Origin: JBOGWA01 sp050693155
Lineage (GTDB): Bacteria; Actinomycetota; UBA4738; CALAEC01
Assembly: GCA_050693155.1 (NCBI GenBank)
Contig: JBOGWA010000146.1
Location: 1-64,000, forward strand
Length of the DNA stretch: 64,000 bases
Direction: 5' to 3'
Position numbers and translations under genes: made by a program. The notes under the pieces were generated by a model. That model was not told the DNA's origin, searched no databases, and saw only the letters and a list, made by a program, of their open reading frames with translations. Within the stretch, counting starts at the first letter, position 1. Each line of letters begins with the position of its first letter. Positions 25,745 to 33,477 of this stretch are shown here, in pieces.

Positions 25745-26379
25745 CCGGGTTTGCAGACGCCGCAGGCCGCGTAGCCGTCCGATTGCGCGGCGGCGCGCGC
25801 CATGGTCTCGAGTCCCTTGCCCTTGACGAAGCGGCACGAAGCGCGGTGATACTTTCCCGTCTCCGTCACGACGACGCGTTCTGTGGTGAGCTTCTTCGCC
25901 GGAGCTCTCGCCGAGGACTTCCTGGCGCGCGGCCGAGGACGACCGGTCGGAGGGGCCTTGCTGCCGGCCGCAGCCGAGGCGCCTTCCTGCGCAGCGCGCG
26001 CGGCCACCGCCGCTACCTCGACCTCGACTTCCTCGGGGACCTCGTCCGGAACGGCTTGCGCTGCTTCGCCCGGTCGAGCGATCGGAACACCCCCGGCGGC
26101 GCCGACCGGCTCCGCCCCCCCGCTCGCCGCCGGAGCCGGCTCGGTTCCTCCCGGGATCGGCATCGGAGGAAGACGCTCAATCGGGGGAGGAGGTTCGAAT
26201 GGCGCCCCGGCGGTCGCGCCGCGGATGGCCCTCGCCCTGATCATCCCGACGAACAGAAACAGAGCGGCAATCAGGCTGGCGCCGATGGAGATGAAGATGA
26301 GGAGTACCCCGCTCTGAAAGAAGCCGATCGCAAGCGCCGCGACGGCTCCCAAGAGGAAGAGCAGGGAAGTGATGTACAC
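25741..26379 (-). CDS. Membrane protein with C-terminal cysteine/histidine metal-binding-like motif
   Basis: A 212-residue protein. Two membrane helices at the amino end (about residues 5-45) are followed by a long Pro/Ala/Glu linker and a basic stretch (RPRPRARKSSARAPAKK). The last 45 residues, TGKYHRASCRFVKGK followed by GYAACGVCKPG, resemble the small Ada-like Cys-His module with pattern YHxxxCxFVK...CxxC that occurs at the end of some nucleases and surface proteins. Its two helices are homologous to those of the next gene upstream. Function not known. Confidence 0.7.
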   Translation of the reverse strand: MYITSLLFLLGAVAALAIGFFQSGVLLIFISIGASLIAALFLFVGMIRARAIRGATAGAPFEPPPPIERLPPMPIPGGTEPAPAASGGAEPVGAAGGVPIARPGEAAQAVPDEVPEEVEVEVAAVAARAAQEGASAAAGSKAPPTGRPRPRARKSSARAPAKKLTTERVVVTETGKYHRASCRFVKGKGLETMARAAAQSDGYAACGVCKPG

Positions 26380-26396
26380 GGCCGATCGCCGAGGCC

Positions 26397-26855
26397 TTAG
26401 CTCCGCGTACTCCTGGTCGCGGGCCGTTTTCGGGTTGTCTTCTTGCGAGCCGTTTTCTTGGTCGTCGTCTTCTTCGCCACGGTCTTCTTGCGCGCGGTGG
26501 ATTTCTTCCTCGTGGTCTTGGCGGCGGCCTTCTTACGTGGTGCAGCCTTCTTCCGGGCCGGAGCCTTCTTGGCGGCTGTCTTCCCCCGGGCCGGTTTCGC
26601 TCGCGACCTTGCGGCGCCGACCGCCGAGGCGACCGTCGTTACTGCCGCGCCGGTAGCGGAAACACCCGCACGGCCGATCGACGCCCCTGCCGGCGAGGCC
26701 TCCTGCTCGGCGCGAAGGACGCCTCCCGCAAGGAAGCCTGCGGCCAGGACGCTTGCCGCAATGGAAACGAAGATCAGCCCGAGGCCGTCTTGAAAGAATC
26801 CGATGCCGAGTGTCGTGATCGCTGCCAGGAGCAGCACGAGTGCGGTTCCGTACAC
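26397..26855 (-). CDS. Membrane protein with histone H1-like lysine-rich tail
   Basis: A 152-residue protein. Residues 1-45 contain two membrane helices closely matching the paralogue downstream (LGIGFFQDGLGLIFVSIAAS versus LAIGFFQSGVLLIFISIGAS). The carboxy half is almost only Lys, Arg, Ala, Thr and Pro in KKAPARKKAAPRKKAA-like repeats, like bacterial histone H1 homologues and the HupB tail. A membrane-tethered DNA-, RNA- or polyanion-binding role is an inference. GTG start with GGAGGGA at good spacing. Confidence 0.7.
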   Translation of the reverse strand: MYGTALVLLLAAITTLGIGFFQDGLGLIFVSIAASVLAAGFLAGGVLRAEQEASPAGASIGRAGVSATGAAVTTVASAVGAARSRAKPARGKTAAKKAPARKKAAPRKKAAAKTTRKKSTARKKTVAKKTTTKKTARKKTTRKRPATRSTRS

Positions 26856-26866
26856 AGACTCCCTCC

Positions 26867-26887
26867 GGGTTCCTTGCCGCGGAACCC
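26867..26887 (-). promoter_or_regulatory. Hairpin between divIVA and downstream membrane genes
   Basis: GGGTTCC (26867-26873) and GGAACCC (26881-26887) form a 7-bp stem with a 7-base loop in the 96-bp gap after divIVA. No T-run follows, so termination is only possible. Confidence 0.4.
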
Positions 26888-26951
26888 CTCGCTCCGCGGA
26901 ATCCTACCCTATGAGAACCGGACGATTCACCCTATTTCGCCCCCGGCGCCC

Positions 26952-28067
26952 CTACTCCTCTCCCCAGAAGAGCTCGCGCAAGGAGGGCTCGTCGTCGCTC
27001 TCGCCCTCCTCGTGGTCCTCCCCCTCATCGCGGACGGCCCGCCGGCTCGTTTCGTCGATCTGCTCCACGCCGCTTCCCAACGCAGAGCCAGAGACCGGCC
27101 GGTCCTCAGGTCTCATCTCGAAGTCACGGGGCTCCACCTCTTCCTCGATCTCAGGCAACGCCGCCTCCGGAAGCGGCGAGCCCCAGCCTTCCTCGCCGCC
27201 CGGTCCTTCCTGGTCCTGAGGCCCCTCGGACGAGTGGCTAAGGTCCCATGGGTGGGGTGGCCCCGTCGGCCCTCGCGAGATCGGCGCCGCGAATTCCTCC
27301 GAGGGCGTCAGCGCGCGGGCTGATCCCTCCTCCGGCGCAGGGGGCTGGGGACCCTCGACCGGCGGTCGGGCTGGAGGCTGCACGACCGCCTGTGGGAGCA
27401 CCGGGGGGCTCGGCTCTGGAGCATCCGAGTACACCGGTTCGGGCTCTTCGAGAGGCGGCTGGGCCTGCTCGAGGGTCGTTTCGCCCTGCCCGCCGGCAAG
27501 CATGGCAGCCTCGAGCGCTTCCTCGGACGGAGCCGGTGGCTGCCCTTCGGACGGTTGCTCCTCTGGTTTCTCCGGTTCGCCCTTCGCCTGGCGTTTCAGC
27601 GAATCGGCATGTTCTTGGATGAGCGAGGCGAGCCGCCGCAGAAACTCCCGCTCGCGGATCAGGAACCAGGAGGGCGCCTTGGCCGCCTGCGCCGCAGCCC
27701 GGCCCTCCGCTTCCTCGAGGAGCCGCGCCGCATGCTCCCGCGCCCTTCGAACCGTCTCCTCCGCCTGCTGATGGGCCGTCAACGGCACGGGGGTCGCGGC
27801 CGCCTGTGCATCGGTGAGCGCTTCGCGCAGGCGCTTGTTTTCCTCATGGAGCCCCGCGAGGTCCTCGGTGATGTGGTCGAGGAAGTCATCGACGTCGTGT
27901 TCGTTGTAGCCGCGGAAGGCCAGGCGGAAAACCATCTGCTGCACGTCAACGGGTGTGATCAACCGCGGCCGTGAGTCCTCGTCTTTCACGTACTCGGTCC
28001 CGGAGGTGGGCTGACGCTGTTCCACCGAAGCTCCCGCGTGCCTCTTGTCTCGCCGACGCCGTGCCAT
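26952..28067 (-). CDS. divIVA: DivIVA-domain protein with long acidic, proline-rich tail
   Basis: A 371-residue polar-growth or division scaffold (Wag31/DivIVA family). After about 35 residues the DivIVA lipid-binding domain follows: ITPVDVQQMVFRLAFRGYNEHDVDDFLDHI, here given in the order seen, then a coiled coil to about residue 170. The rest is low-complexity Pro/Glu/Ser sequence. ATG 28067 is used; a TTG immediately before it also opens the frame. Next to yggT and sepF as in other actinobacteria. Confidence 0.9.
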   Translation of the reverse strand: MARRRRDKRHAGASVEQRQPTSGTEYVKDEDSRPRLITPVDVQQMVFRLAFRGYNEHDVDDFLDHITEDLAGLHEENKRLREALTDAQAAATPVPLTAHQQAEETVRRAREHAARLLEEAEGRAAAQAAKAPSWFLIREREFLRRLASLIQEHADSLKRQAKGEPEKPEEQPSEGQPPAPSEEALEAAMLAGGQGETTLEQAQPPLEEPEPVYSDAPEPSPPVLPQAVVQPPARPPVEGPQPPAPEEGSARALTPSEEFAAPISRGPTGPPHPWDLSHSSEGPQDQEGPGGEEGWGSPLPEAALPEIEEEVEPRDFEMRPEDRPVSGSALGSGVEQIDETSRRAVRDEGEDHEEGESDDEPSLRELFWGEE

Positions 28068-28076
28068 CAAGCCACC

Positions 28077-28277
28077 TTAAAACCCACCAAAGCCGCATCC
28101 AAGTGCGCTCTGAACGACACCCAGGGCGATGAAGACCACGATCGGGGACAGGTCGAGTCCCATCGCTCCCATCCTAATGGGGGGAATGAGCCCACGGACG
28201 ATGCGAAGAACGGGGTCGGTAACGTCATGGATGACCTCGACGATCGTGCGTGCGATCCCCGAACGGGGTGGAGGCAA
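28077..28277 (-). CDS. YggT-family membrane protein (start codon unclear)
   Basis: The 66 residues from the TTG at 28277 contain the second half of a YggT protein (PVLRIVRGLIPPIRMGAMGLDLSPIV is the family core, in pieces). The reading frame continues upstream in good YggT style, VICILLSVYWFVLFARIILTW, back to about 28340, but contains no ATG, GTG or TTG before a stop at 28355. Either a rare start (for example ATC 28337 or GTC 28340/28346, with GAGGGG upstream) is used or a base is wrong. YggT proteins lie between sepF and divIVA in many Gram-positive genomes and affect osmotic tolerance or division. Confidence 0.75.
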   Translation of the reverse strand: MPPPRSGIARTIVEVIHDVTDPVLRIVRGLIPPIRMGAMGLDLSPIVVFIALGVVQSALGCGFGGF

Positions 28278-28362
28278 CCACGTCAGGATGATCCGCGCGA
28301 ACAGTACGAACCAGTAGACGCTCAGGAGGATGCAGATGACCTCGACGGCCCCTCACCCCCCT

Positions 28363-28860
28363 CTAGAACTGATTGAAGAAGTCGCCTTCGCGGAGCCGCT
28401 CGCGCTCCTCGGCCGAGACTTCCACGTTTCTCGGCGTGAGGAGATACACGCGATTCGCGACAAGCTCGATCTTCCCATCCAGCGCAAACACCAACCCCGA
28501 CGCGAAATCCACGAGGCGGCGGGCAGTGGGGTCCTCGGTTTCCTGAAGGTTCATGATCACGGGGACACCTTCTTTGAACTTCTCTCCCAGCTCTCGGGCC
28601 TCGTTGAACCGGCGGGGCTCGGCTCGGTGAATGGCCGATGCCTGGGTTGGCGGAGGAACCGTGCGAACGATCCCTTCGTTCTCGAAGGTAGGCGCCGGCT
28701 GCACCCTGGGAGTGCGAGCGACCCGCCGCGTGGGCCGATCTCCCGCAAACGTCCGCACGCCGACCGGTTCTTCAACCGGAACGTTCTGCTCCACCTCGTC
28801 GAACTCGTCGTCTTCGACAAGACCCAGATACATCAATGTCTTTCGCCAAAGGCCTGCCAT
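28363..28860 (-). CDS. sepF: Cell division protein SepF
   Basis: A 165-residue FtsZ-binding membrane anchor. The amino-terminal amphipathic helix (MAGLWRKTLMYLGL) would insert in the membrane, an acidic linker follows, and the carboxy domain holds GVPVIMNLQETED and RRLVDFASGLVFALDGKIELVANRVYLLTP, split here from the typical SepF core. In actinobacteria, which lack FtsA, SepF tethers FtsZ. It lies in the ftsZ-pgeF-yggS-sepF-yggT-divIVA order. Confidence 0.96.
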   Translation of the reverse strand: MAGLWRKTLMYLGLVEDDEFDEVEQNVPVEEPVGVRTFAGDRPTRRVARTPRVQPAPTFENEGIVRTVPPPTQASAIHRAEPRRFNEARELGEKFKEGVPVIMNLQETEDPTARRLVDFASGLVFALDGKIELVANRVYLLTPRNVEVSAEERERLREGDFFNQF

Positions 28861-28872
28861 GGGAGATCCTCC

Positions 28873-29568
28873 TCAGGGTCGAGGGCCGAAGATGGCCGTC
28901 CCGACACGTATCATCGTAGCCCCTTCCTCGATCGCGACTTCGTAGTCACTCGTCATTCCCATCGAAAGCTCGCGCACGTCGGGAGCGACTTCCGCGGCAT
29001 CCTCACGGAGCTCGCGCAAGCGCGCAAAGTACGGTCGCGGGTCCTCTCCGAGAGGCGGCAGCGTCATGAGCCCGGTGACCCGAAGACCCGGTCGATGAGC
29101 AATCTCCTCCAGAAACCACCGGAGCGAGTCGGGCGCGACCCCGACTCGTCGGCCGGTGAAGTCCACCTCGACCAGGCAGAAGGTGGGCGAGGGCTTCTCT
29201 GCCGCAAGTCGTTCCAGAAGATCGGTTGCCGCGCCGGGCTCGAGCGTCTGCACGACGTCTGCCGACTCGAGCAACCGCGCAACCTTGTTCCTCTGGAGAC
29301 GCCCGATGAAGTGCCACGTCGCGTCCGGGGCCGCTCCCCTTTTCTCCTCAAGTTCCTGCACGTAGTTCTCCCCGAAATCCGTCAGCCCGGCGGCCGCGGC
29401 AGCCGCAACCCGCTCCGAAGCTACCAACTTCGTGGCGGCGATCAGGCGCACATCGCGCGGGTCGCGATTGACGCGGGCGCAGGCTTCGGCGATCCGCGAT
29501 CTGACGGCGCCAATGGCCTCGCCGATATCAGCGATTCTAGCACTAGAGTTAACAGTCACTGACAACAC
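28873..29568 (-). CDS. YggS-family PLP homeostasis protein
   Basis: A 231-residue single-domain alanine-racemase-like barrel that binds pyridoxal phosphate. The PLP lysine is in RLIAATKLVASE (about Lys47); NYVQELEEK, WHFIGRLQRNK and GMTSDYEVAIEEGATMIRVGTAIFG are standard YggS motifs. It helps keep PLP balance and amino-acid metabolism. Position between pgeF and sepF is conserved. Confidence 0.95.
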   Translation of the reverse strand: MLSVTVNSSARIADIGEAIGAVRSRIAEACARVNRDPRDVRLIAATKLVASERVAAAAAAGLTDFGENYVQELEEKRGAAPDATWHFIGRLQRNKVARLLESADVVQTLEPGAATDLLERLAAEKPSPTFCLVEVDFTGRRVGVAPDSLRWFLEEIAHRPGLRVTGLMTLPPLGEDPRPYFARLRELREDAAEVAPDVRELSMGMTSDYEVAIEEGATMIRVGTAIFGPRP

Positions 29569-29597
29569 TTGACCCTAGGCTCCATTTGCGACATCCA

Positions 29598-30368
29598 TCA
29601 CAGGCGCACCCCAATGAGCGCCTGCCGCCCCGTCCCCCCGTCTCGGCGGTAGGAGAAGAACCGGTCGTTCAGACAGGCGGTGCAGACGCCGCTCTCCTCG
29701 ATCCGCTTGACGCCCGCCGTCCGCAGCCGGCGTGCCACAGTGGCCGCGAGGTCCACGTACAGACGCCCCCGGCGCCTCGCCAGCGTCGGCCGCGAGGAAC
29801 CACCCGAGAGCGCGCCCACGACGTCCGGTCCCACTTCGTAGTGGCACGAGCCGATCGCAGGCCCGATCGCCGCCCACACCTCCGCGGGGCGTTCGAAGAC
29901 TCCCGCCGACCGTTCAACGAGTCCACCTGCGATCCCTCGCCAGCCCGCGTGGACCACGACGAGACGCTCCTCGGTAGGCGACCCAAGTGCGAGTGGGACG
30001 CAGTCCGCGACGAGAATGGCGACAGGCGCCGATGGGCGCGTCACGGCGAGCGCATCGGCCGATTCGAGCTCTCGGTCCGCTCGAGCGAACCCTCGGCCGG
30101 CGCGGCCTCGGCCGACGGGGAGCACCCGCGTGCCGTGGACTTGACGCGCGGTCGCGAACGGTGCGCATCCGAGAGCCTGTACCGTGCGCCGGCGATTCTC
30201 CGCGACGCGAGAGGACGTGTCGCCCGTGTCGAAGGCGAGGTTCAGGCTCTCGAACCTCCCGCGGCTCACGCCGCCGACTCGTTCGGTGAAGGCTGCCATG
30301 AATCCCCTCGTCTCAAGATCTCGCGACACGAGGGCATGCATGCGCCCCGCAAGGCGAACCCGGTCCAT
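29598..30368 (-). CDS. pgeF: Purine nucleoside phosphorylase / YfiH (DUF152, laccase-domain) protein
   Basis: A 256-residue YfiH-family protein. The zinc-site residues are in ATARQVHGTRV, LVADCVPLAL and VVHAGWRGIAGG (His, Cys, His). Members act as purine nucleoside phosphorylase/adenosine deaminase or as the editing factor PgeF for peptidoglycan. ATG 30368 has AGGAG 9 bases upstream and fits the family amino end; the frame further upstream crosses the hairpin after ftsZ and is rejected. Confidence 0.92.
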   Translation of the reverse strand: MDRVRLAGRMHALVSRDLETRGFMAAFTERVGGVSRGRFESLNLAFDTGDTSSRVAENRRRTVQALGCAPFATARQVHGTRVLPVGRGRAGRGFARADRELESADALAVTRPSAPVAILVADCVPLALGSPTEERLVVVHAGWRGIAGGLVERSAGVFERPAEVWAAIGPAIGSCHYEVGPDVVGALSGGSSRPTLARRRGRLYVDLAATVARRLRTAGVKRIEESGVCTACLNDRFFSYRRDGGTGRQALIGVRL

Positions 30369-30396
30369 GCGTTGGAGCTCCTGCTTCAAAGAGTAA

Positions 30397-30466
30397 GTGG
30401 GGGCGGGGAAGCCACCTACCGTCAAGGCGGGGGAAGGGCGCCTTGGAGGGCGCTCCCCGCCCCCAC
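30397..30466 (-). promoter_or_regulatory. Long-range hairpin between ftsZ and pgeF
   Basis: GTGGGGGCGGGGA (30397-30409) pairs perfectly with 30454-30466, enclosing 44 bases. It fills the 113-bp gap after ftsZ. No T-run; may stabilise the ftsZ message or limit read-through to pgeF. Confidence 0.5.
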
Positions 30467-30481
30467 GTTCAGGCCCCGGAC

Positions 30482-31618
30482 TCACTCCTTTAGAAAGTCC
30501 GGGATATCCAGGTCCCCGTTCGCGTCGATCCGAACCGAGGCAGACGCGGGCTGGAACAGCTCTTCTTCCTCCTCTTCCTGAAGAATCGAAGGCACTTCGA
30601 TCTCCCCCTCGTCGTCACGAGCAGGCTCGGCCCGGAAGGCGGGAACGCGCAGCCCCAGAGTGTCGCCGAGCAGCCGATCGAATCCGGCCGCGATGACGGT
30701 CACCCGAACCTCTTCTCCGAGCGAGTCGTCGATGACCGCGCCGAAGATGATCGTCGCGTCCGGGTGAGCTGCGCGCGTCACGGCCTCGGCTGCGGCGTTC
30801 ACCTCGTGCAAGCCGAGATCGGACGGTCCCGCGATCGAGAGAAGGAGACCCTTTGCTCCCTCGATGGACGCCTCGAGCAACGGTGAGGAGAACGCGGCGC
30901 GCGCCGCTGCCTCCGCACGATCGTCTCCGGTACCGTGCCCGATCCCCATTAGCGCGGATCCCGCTCCGGTCATGACGGCCTTGACGTCCGCAAAGTCCAG
31001 GTTGATGAGACCCGGAGTCATGATCAGGCTCGTAATTCCTTCGACACCCTGATACAGCACTTGGTCGGCCATCCGGAACGCATCAAGCATCGACGTGTGC
31101 GTGTCGGACACCTGGAGGAGACGATCGTTCGGCACGATGATCAGCGTGTCGACGCTCTCCTTGAGCTCCTGAATGCCCATATCGGCCTGCGACGCCCGTC
31201 GCCGACCTTCGAACGAGAAGGGTCGGGTCACGACGCCGATCGTCAGCGTGCCCAGCTCTCGCGCGATCTGAGATACGACCGGCGCTCCTCCGGTCCCGGT
31301 CCCGCCACCAGCGCCGGCAGTGATGAAGACCATGTCGGAGCCCTTCAAGATCTCCTCGATCTCGGATCGGTGCTCCTCCGCGGCGCGACGCCCGATCTCC
31401 GGATCGGATCCGGATCCGAGACCCCGCGTCGTCTCGCGACCGATGTCCAGCTTCACGTCCGCCTCGGACATGAGCAGGGCCTGCGCATCCGTATTGATCG
31501 CGATGAACTCGACGCCCTTCAAGCCGGCCTCGATCATCCGATTCACGGCGTTCACGCCTCCGCCGCCAATCCCTACGACCTTTATGACGGCAAGGTAGTT
31601 CTGTGGTTGTTGCATCAT
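30482..31618 (-). CDS. ftsZ: Cell division GTPase FtsZ
   Basis: A 378-residue tubulin homologue that forms the Z-ring. GTP-binding motif [18 protein letters not shown]3/T7 loops ([21 protein letters not shown]) and the acidic linker with EEEEEE are seen; the carboxy-terminal peptide [10 protein letters not shown] is the site bound by SepF in actinobacteria. ATG 31618 (of two adjacent) has GGAGG 5 bases upstream. A strong separate promoter lies in the 211-bp space before ftsQ is reached. Confidence 0.98.
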   Translation of the reverse strand: MMQQPQNYLAVIKVVGIGGGGVNAVNRMIEAGLKGVEFIAINTDAQALLMSEADVKLDIGRETTRGLGSGSDPEIGRRAAEEHRSEIEEILKGSDMVFITAGAGGGTGTGGAPVVSQIARELGTLTIGVVTRPFSFEGRRRASQADMGIQELKESVDTLIIVPNDRLLQVSDTHTSMLDAFRMADQVLYQGVEGITSLIMTPGLINLDFADVKAVMTGAGSALMGIGHGTGDDRAEAAARAAFSSPLLEASIEGAKGLLLSIAGPSDLGLHEVNAAAEAVTRAAHPDATIIFGAVIDDSLGEEVRVTVIAAGFDRLLGDTLGLRVPAFRAEPARDDEGEIEVPSILQEEEEEELFQPASASVRIDANGDLDIPDFLKE

Positions 31619-31737
31619 GATTGCCTCCGTGTCCCGGCCACTTCGGCTGGTCATCTCCTCCCTCTGGACCAATCCGGTGGATGATCTGAAATTCGCTGAC
31701 CACGAACGGCCTGAGCACAAGCCTCAGGCTTGACTTC

Positions 31738-31759
31738 AGGTTTACTGTTATGTAAACCT
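31738..31759. promoter_or_regulatory. Palindrome in the ftsZ leader
   Basis: AGGTTTAC-N6-GTAAACCT is a perfect 8-bp inverted repeat, about 120 bp before the ftsZ start and 9-30 bp after the predicted transcription start. On the minus strand its core TTACATAACAGTAA matches 12 of 14 bases of the site before mraZ (TTACATCACTGTAA). It may be an operator or an RNA hairpin. Confidence 0.5.
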
Positions 31760-31774
31760 AACCTACAGGACGAG

Positions 31775-31803
31775 AATCTATACGAGCACTCATAAGTTGT
31801 CAA
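31775..31803 (-). promoter_or_regulatory. Candidate ftsZ promoter
   Basis: On the minus strand TTGACA (31803-31798), a 17-bp spacer and TAGATT (31780-31775). It lies immediately after the ftsQ end, giving ftsZ a leader of about 150 bases. Confidence 0.6.
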
Positions 31804-31829
31804 CCCCCAACAAGCGGCGCCAGGCGAAA

Positions 31830-32552
31830 TTAATCGGCGGGTTTCAGGGTCGGCGTGCCCGGTGCTCGGACGTCGATGTAGCCGACCGCGATCCCCTGCT
31901 CCTCGCTCCACCTGAGAAGCGAAGCGATCGCCGCCGCCTTCTCTGGGCGGTCGGTGGCATCGCCGTAAAGCACCAGCCCGCCCCGACGCAGATCGAGAAC
32001 GATGCCCCTGGGTCCCGGATGGATCGTGTCGACGCGGCCTCGGATCTCAGGCGGAAGCGATCCCGCAACGGCCAGCAGATCGGGCGACGGGACCCGATCC
32101 CCCGGTTCAATAGCGATCGTGATCGCGGGAATCTCGATCCCGCGAGGAGCGCTCGTGCTTCGCTCGAGAACCACGCCGTCGGCTGCGAGGAGGACGATTC
32201 CCTCCGGATCCCGCGCCCACGCCACGGCCGAACGCTCCGTGATCGAGAGAAGCAGAGCCCCCGAGAGGGACCACTCGGCGCCTGAGCGCAGGATCCAAGG
32301 ATGGGCCTCGAGACGCTGCTCGATCGTCTCGAAGTCGAGCGTCGTGAGATGTTTCCCAATCACGTCTCCGGCGAGATCGATGACTTCACTCTTGACGATG
32401 TGGGTGTTGCCCTCGATCCGAATCGACCGAACGCGAAACACCGGGCCCGCCGTCGCCGCCCAGCCGATAGCACCGACGGTGAAGAGCGCCCCCAGGGCGA
32501 TCAACAGGCGGCGGGGAACGAGTCGCCGAGCTCTACGGACCGATGTTCCCAA
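31830..32552 (-). CDS. ftsQ: Cell division protein FtsQ
   Basis: A 240-residue bitopic division protein: arginine-rich cytoplasmic part, one membrane helix (LLIALGALFTVGAIGWAATAG) and an external POTRA domain (FRVRSIRIEGNTHIVKSEVI) with the FtsQ beta-domain (HPWILRSGAEWSLSGALLLSITER). TTG 32552 is preferred because GAGGT lies 8 bases before it; a GTG at 32567 is the alternative. It overlaps the end of murB by 20 bases. Confidence 0.92.
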   Translation of the reverse strand: MGTSVRRARRLVPRRLLIALGALFTVGAIGWAATAGPVFRVRSIRIEGNTHIVKSEVIDLAGDVIGKHLTTLDFETIEQRLEAHPWILRSGAEWSLSGALLLSITERSAVAWARDPEGIVLLAADGVVLERSTSAPRGIEIPAITIAIEPGDRVPSPDLLAVAGSLPPEIRGRVDTIHPGPRGIVLDLRRGGLVLYGDATDRPEKAAAIASLLRWSEEQGIAVGYIDVRAPGTPTLKPAD

Positions 32553-33477
32553 CGAGCTGTACCTCACGCTCGAGTCTGACGCCGAACCGCTCGACCACAC
32601 GTTCCTCGAGCAGCGCGATCAAACGACCGACGTCCCGAGCGGTCGCTCCCGGTCCGGCGATGATGAAGTTGGAATGCTTCTCCGATACGCGAGCCCCGCC
32701 GACGGAAAGGTCTTTTCCCCCGATCGCTTCGATGAGACGCGCCGCGTGGTCACCCGGTGGATTCTTGAACACGCTCCCGCAGTTCGGGTCGGAGAGCGGC
32801 TGGGTCGCGCGGCGCCACTCGCGAGCCTCCTGCATCGCGTCTCGAATCGCCTCCTCCGGCGCCGGCGTCAGGCGGACCGTCCCCCCGACGACGACGCCCG
32901 CGGACGGCAGATGAGACGCCCGGTAGTCGAGCTCCGCAGCCGCGGCGGGTACAAACTCGACCGAGCTCGTCTCGAGGTCGAACACTTCGATCGTTTCGAG
33001 CACGTCTCCGACGGCGCGGCCGTGCGCTCCCGCATTCATGCGGACCGCCCCACCGAACGATGCAGGAATAGCGACGCCGAACTCGAGCCCCGAAAGCCGG
33101 TGCCGTAGCGCCACACCCGCGAACGCCGGAAGGGGCATCGCGCCGCCGGCAGAGAGCCGGCTCCCATTACGACCCGCCCACCTGAAGAAACGGCCCAAAC
33201 GAACCGCCAGCCCCCGGAAGCCCTCATCGGAAATGAGCAGATTCGATCCCTTCCCGACGACCGTGATCGAGATGTTGGTCTCGCGCACCGCCCGCGCGAC
33301 CGCATGGAGGTCCCCAAGGGAATCGGCCTCCAGATACACCTGAGCGGGACCGCCGAGTCGAAAACTCGTCAGCGGAGCGAGTGGAAAGTTCCGCCGAACG
33401 CGGTCGCCGGCAGCCTCGCGAAGGATTCGCTCCGCCGCCAGGCCGTCCCTATCGGCCGGTCGCGTCGAGTCGCGCAA
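32533..33477 (-). CDS. murB: UDP-N-acetylenolpyruvoylglucosamine reductase MurB
   Basis: A 314-residue FAD enzyme that reduces UDP-GlcNAc-enolpyruvate to UDP-MurNAc. FAD-binding segments VVGKGSNLLISDEGFRG and GLEFGVAIPASFGGAVRMNAGAHG, and the catalytic region NCGSVFKNP with KHSNFI, are present. It is of the shorter type I/II form typical of Gram-positives. TTG 33477 has AGGAG 5 bases upstream; GTG 33489 is the alternative. It overlaps murC by 29 bases. Confidence 0.93.
   Translation of the reverse strand: MRDSTRPADRDGLAAERILREAAGDRVRRNFPLAPLTSFRLGGPAQVYLEADSLGDLHAVARAVRETNISITVVGKGSNLLISDEGFRGLAVRLGRFFRWAGRNGSRLSAGGAMPLPAFAGVALRHRLSGLEFGVAIPASFGGAVRMNAGAHGRAVGDVLETIEVFDLETSSVEFVPAAAAELDYRASHLPSAGVVVGGTVRLTPAPEEAIRDAMQEAREWRRATQPLSDPNCGSVFKNPPGDHAARLIEAIGGKDLSVGGARVSEKHSNFIIAGPGATARDVGRLIALLEERVVERFGVRLEREVQLVGNIGP

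Noticed and set aside
30397..30466. Intrinsic terminator of ftsZ
   Set aside because: The stem is strong but the loop is 44 bases and no T-run follows, so it is listed only as a hairpin.
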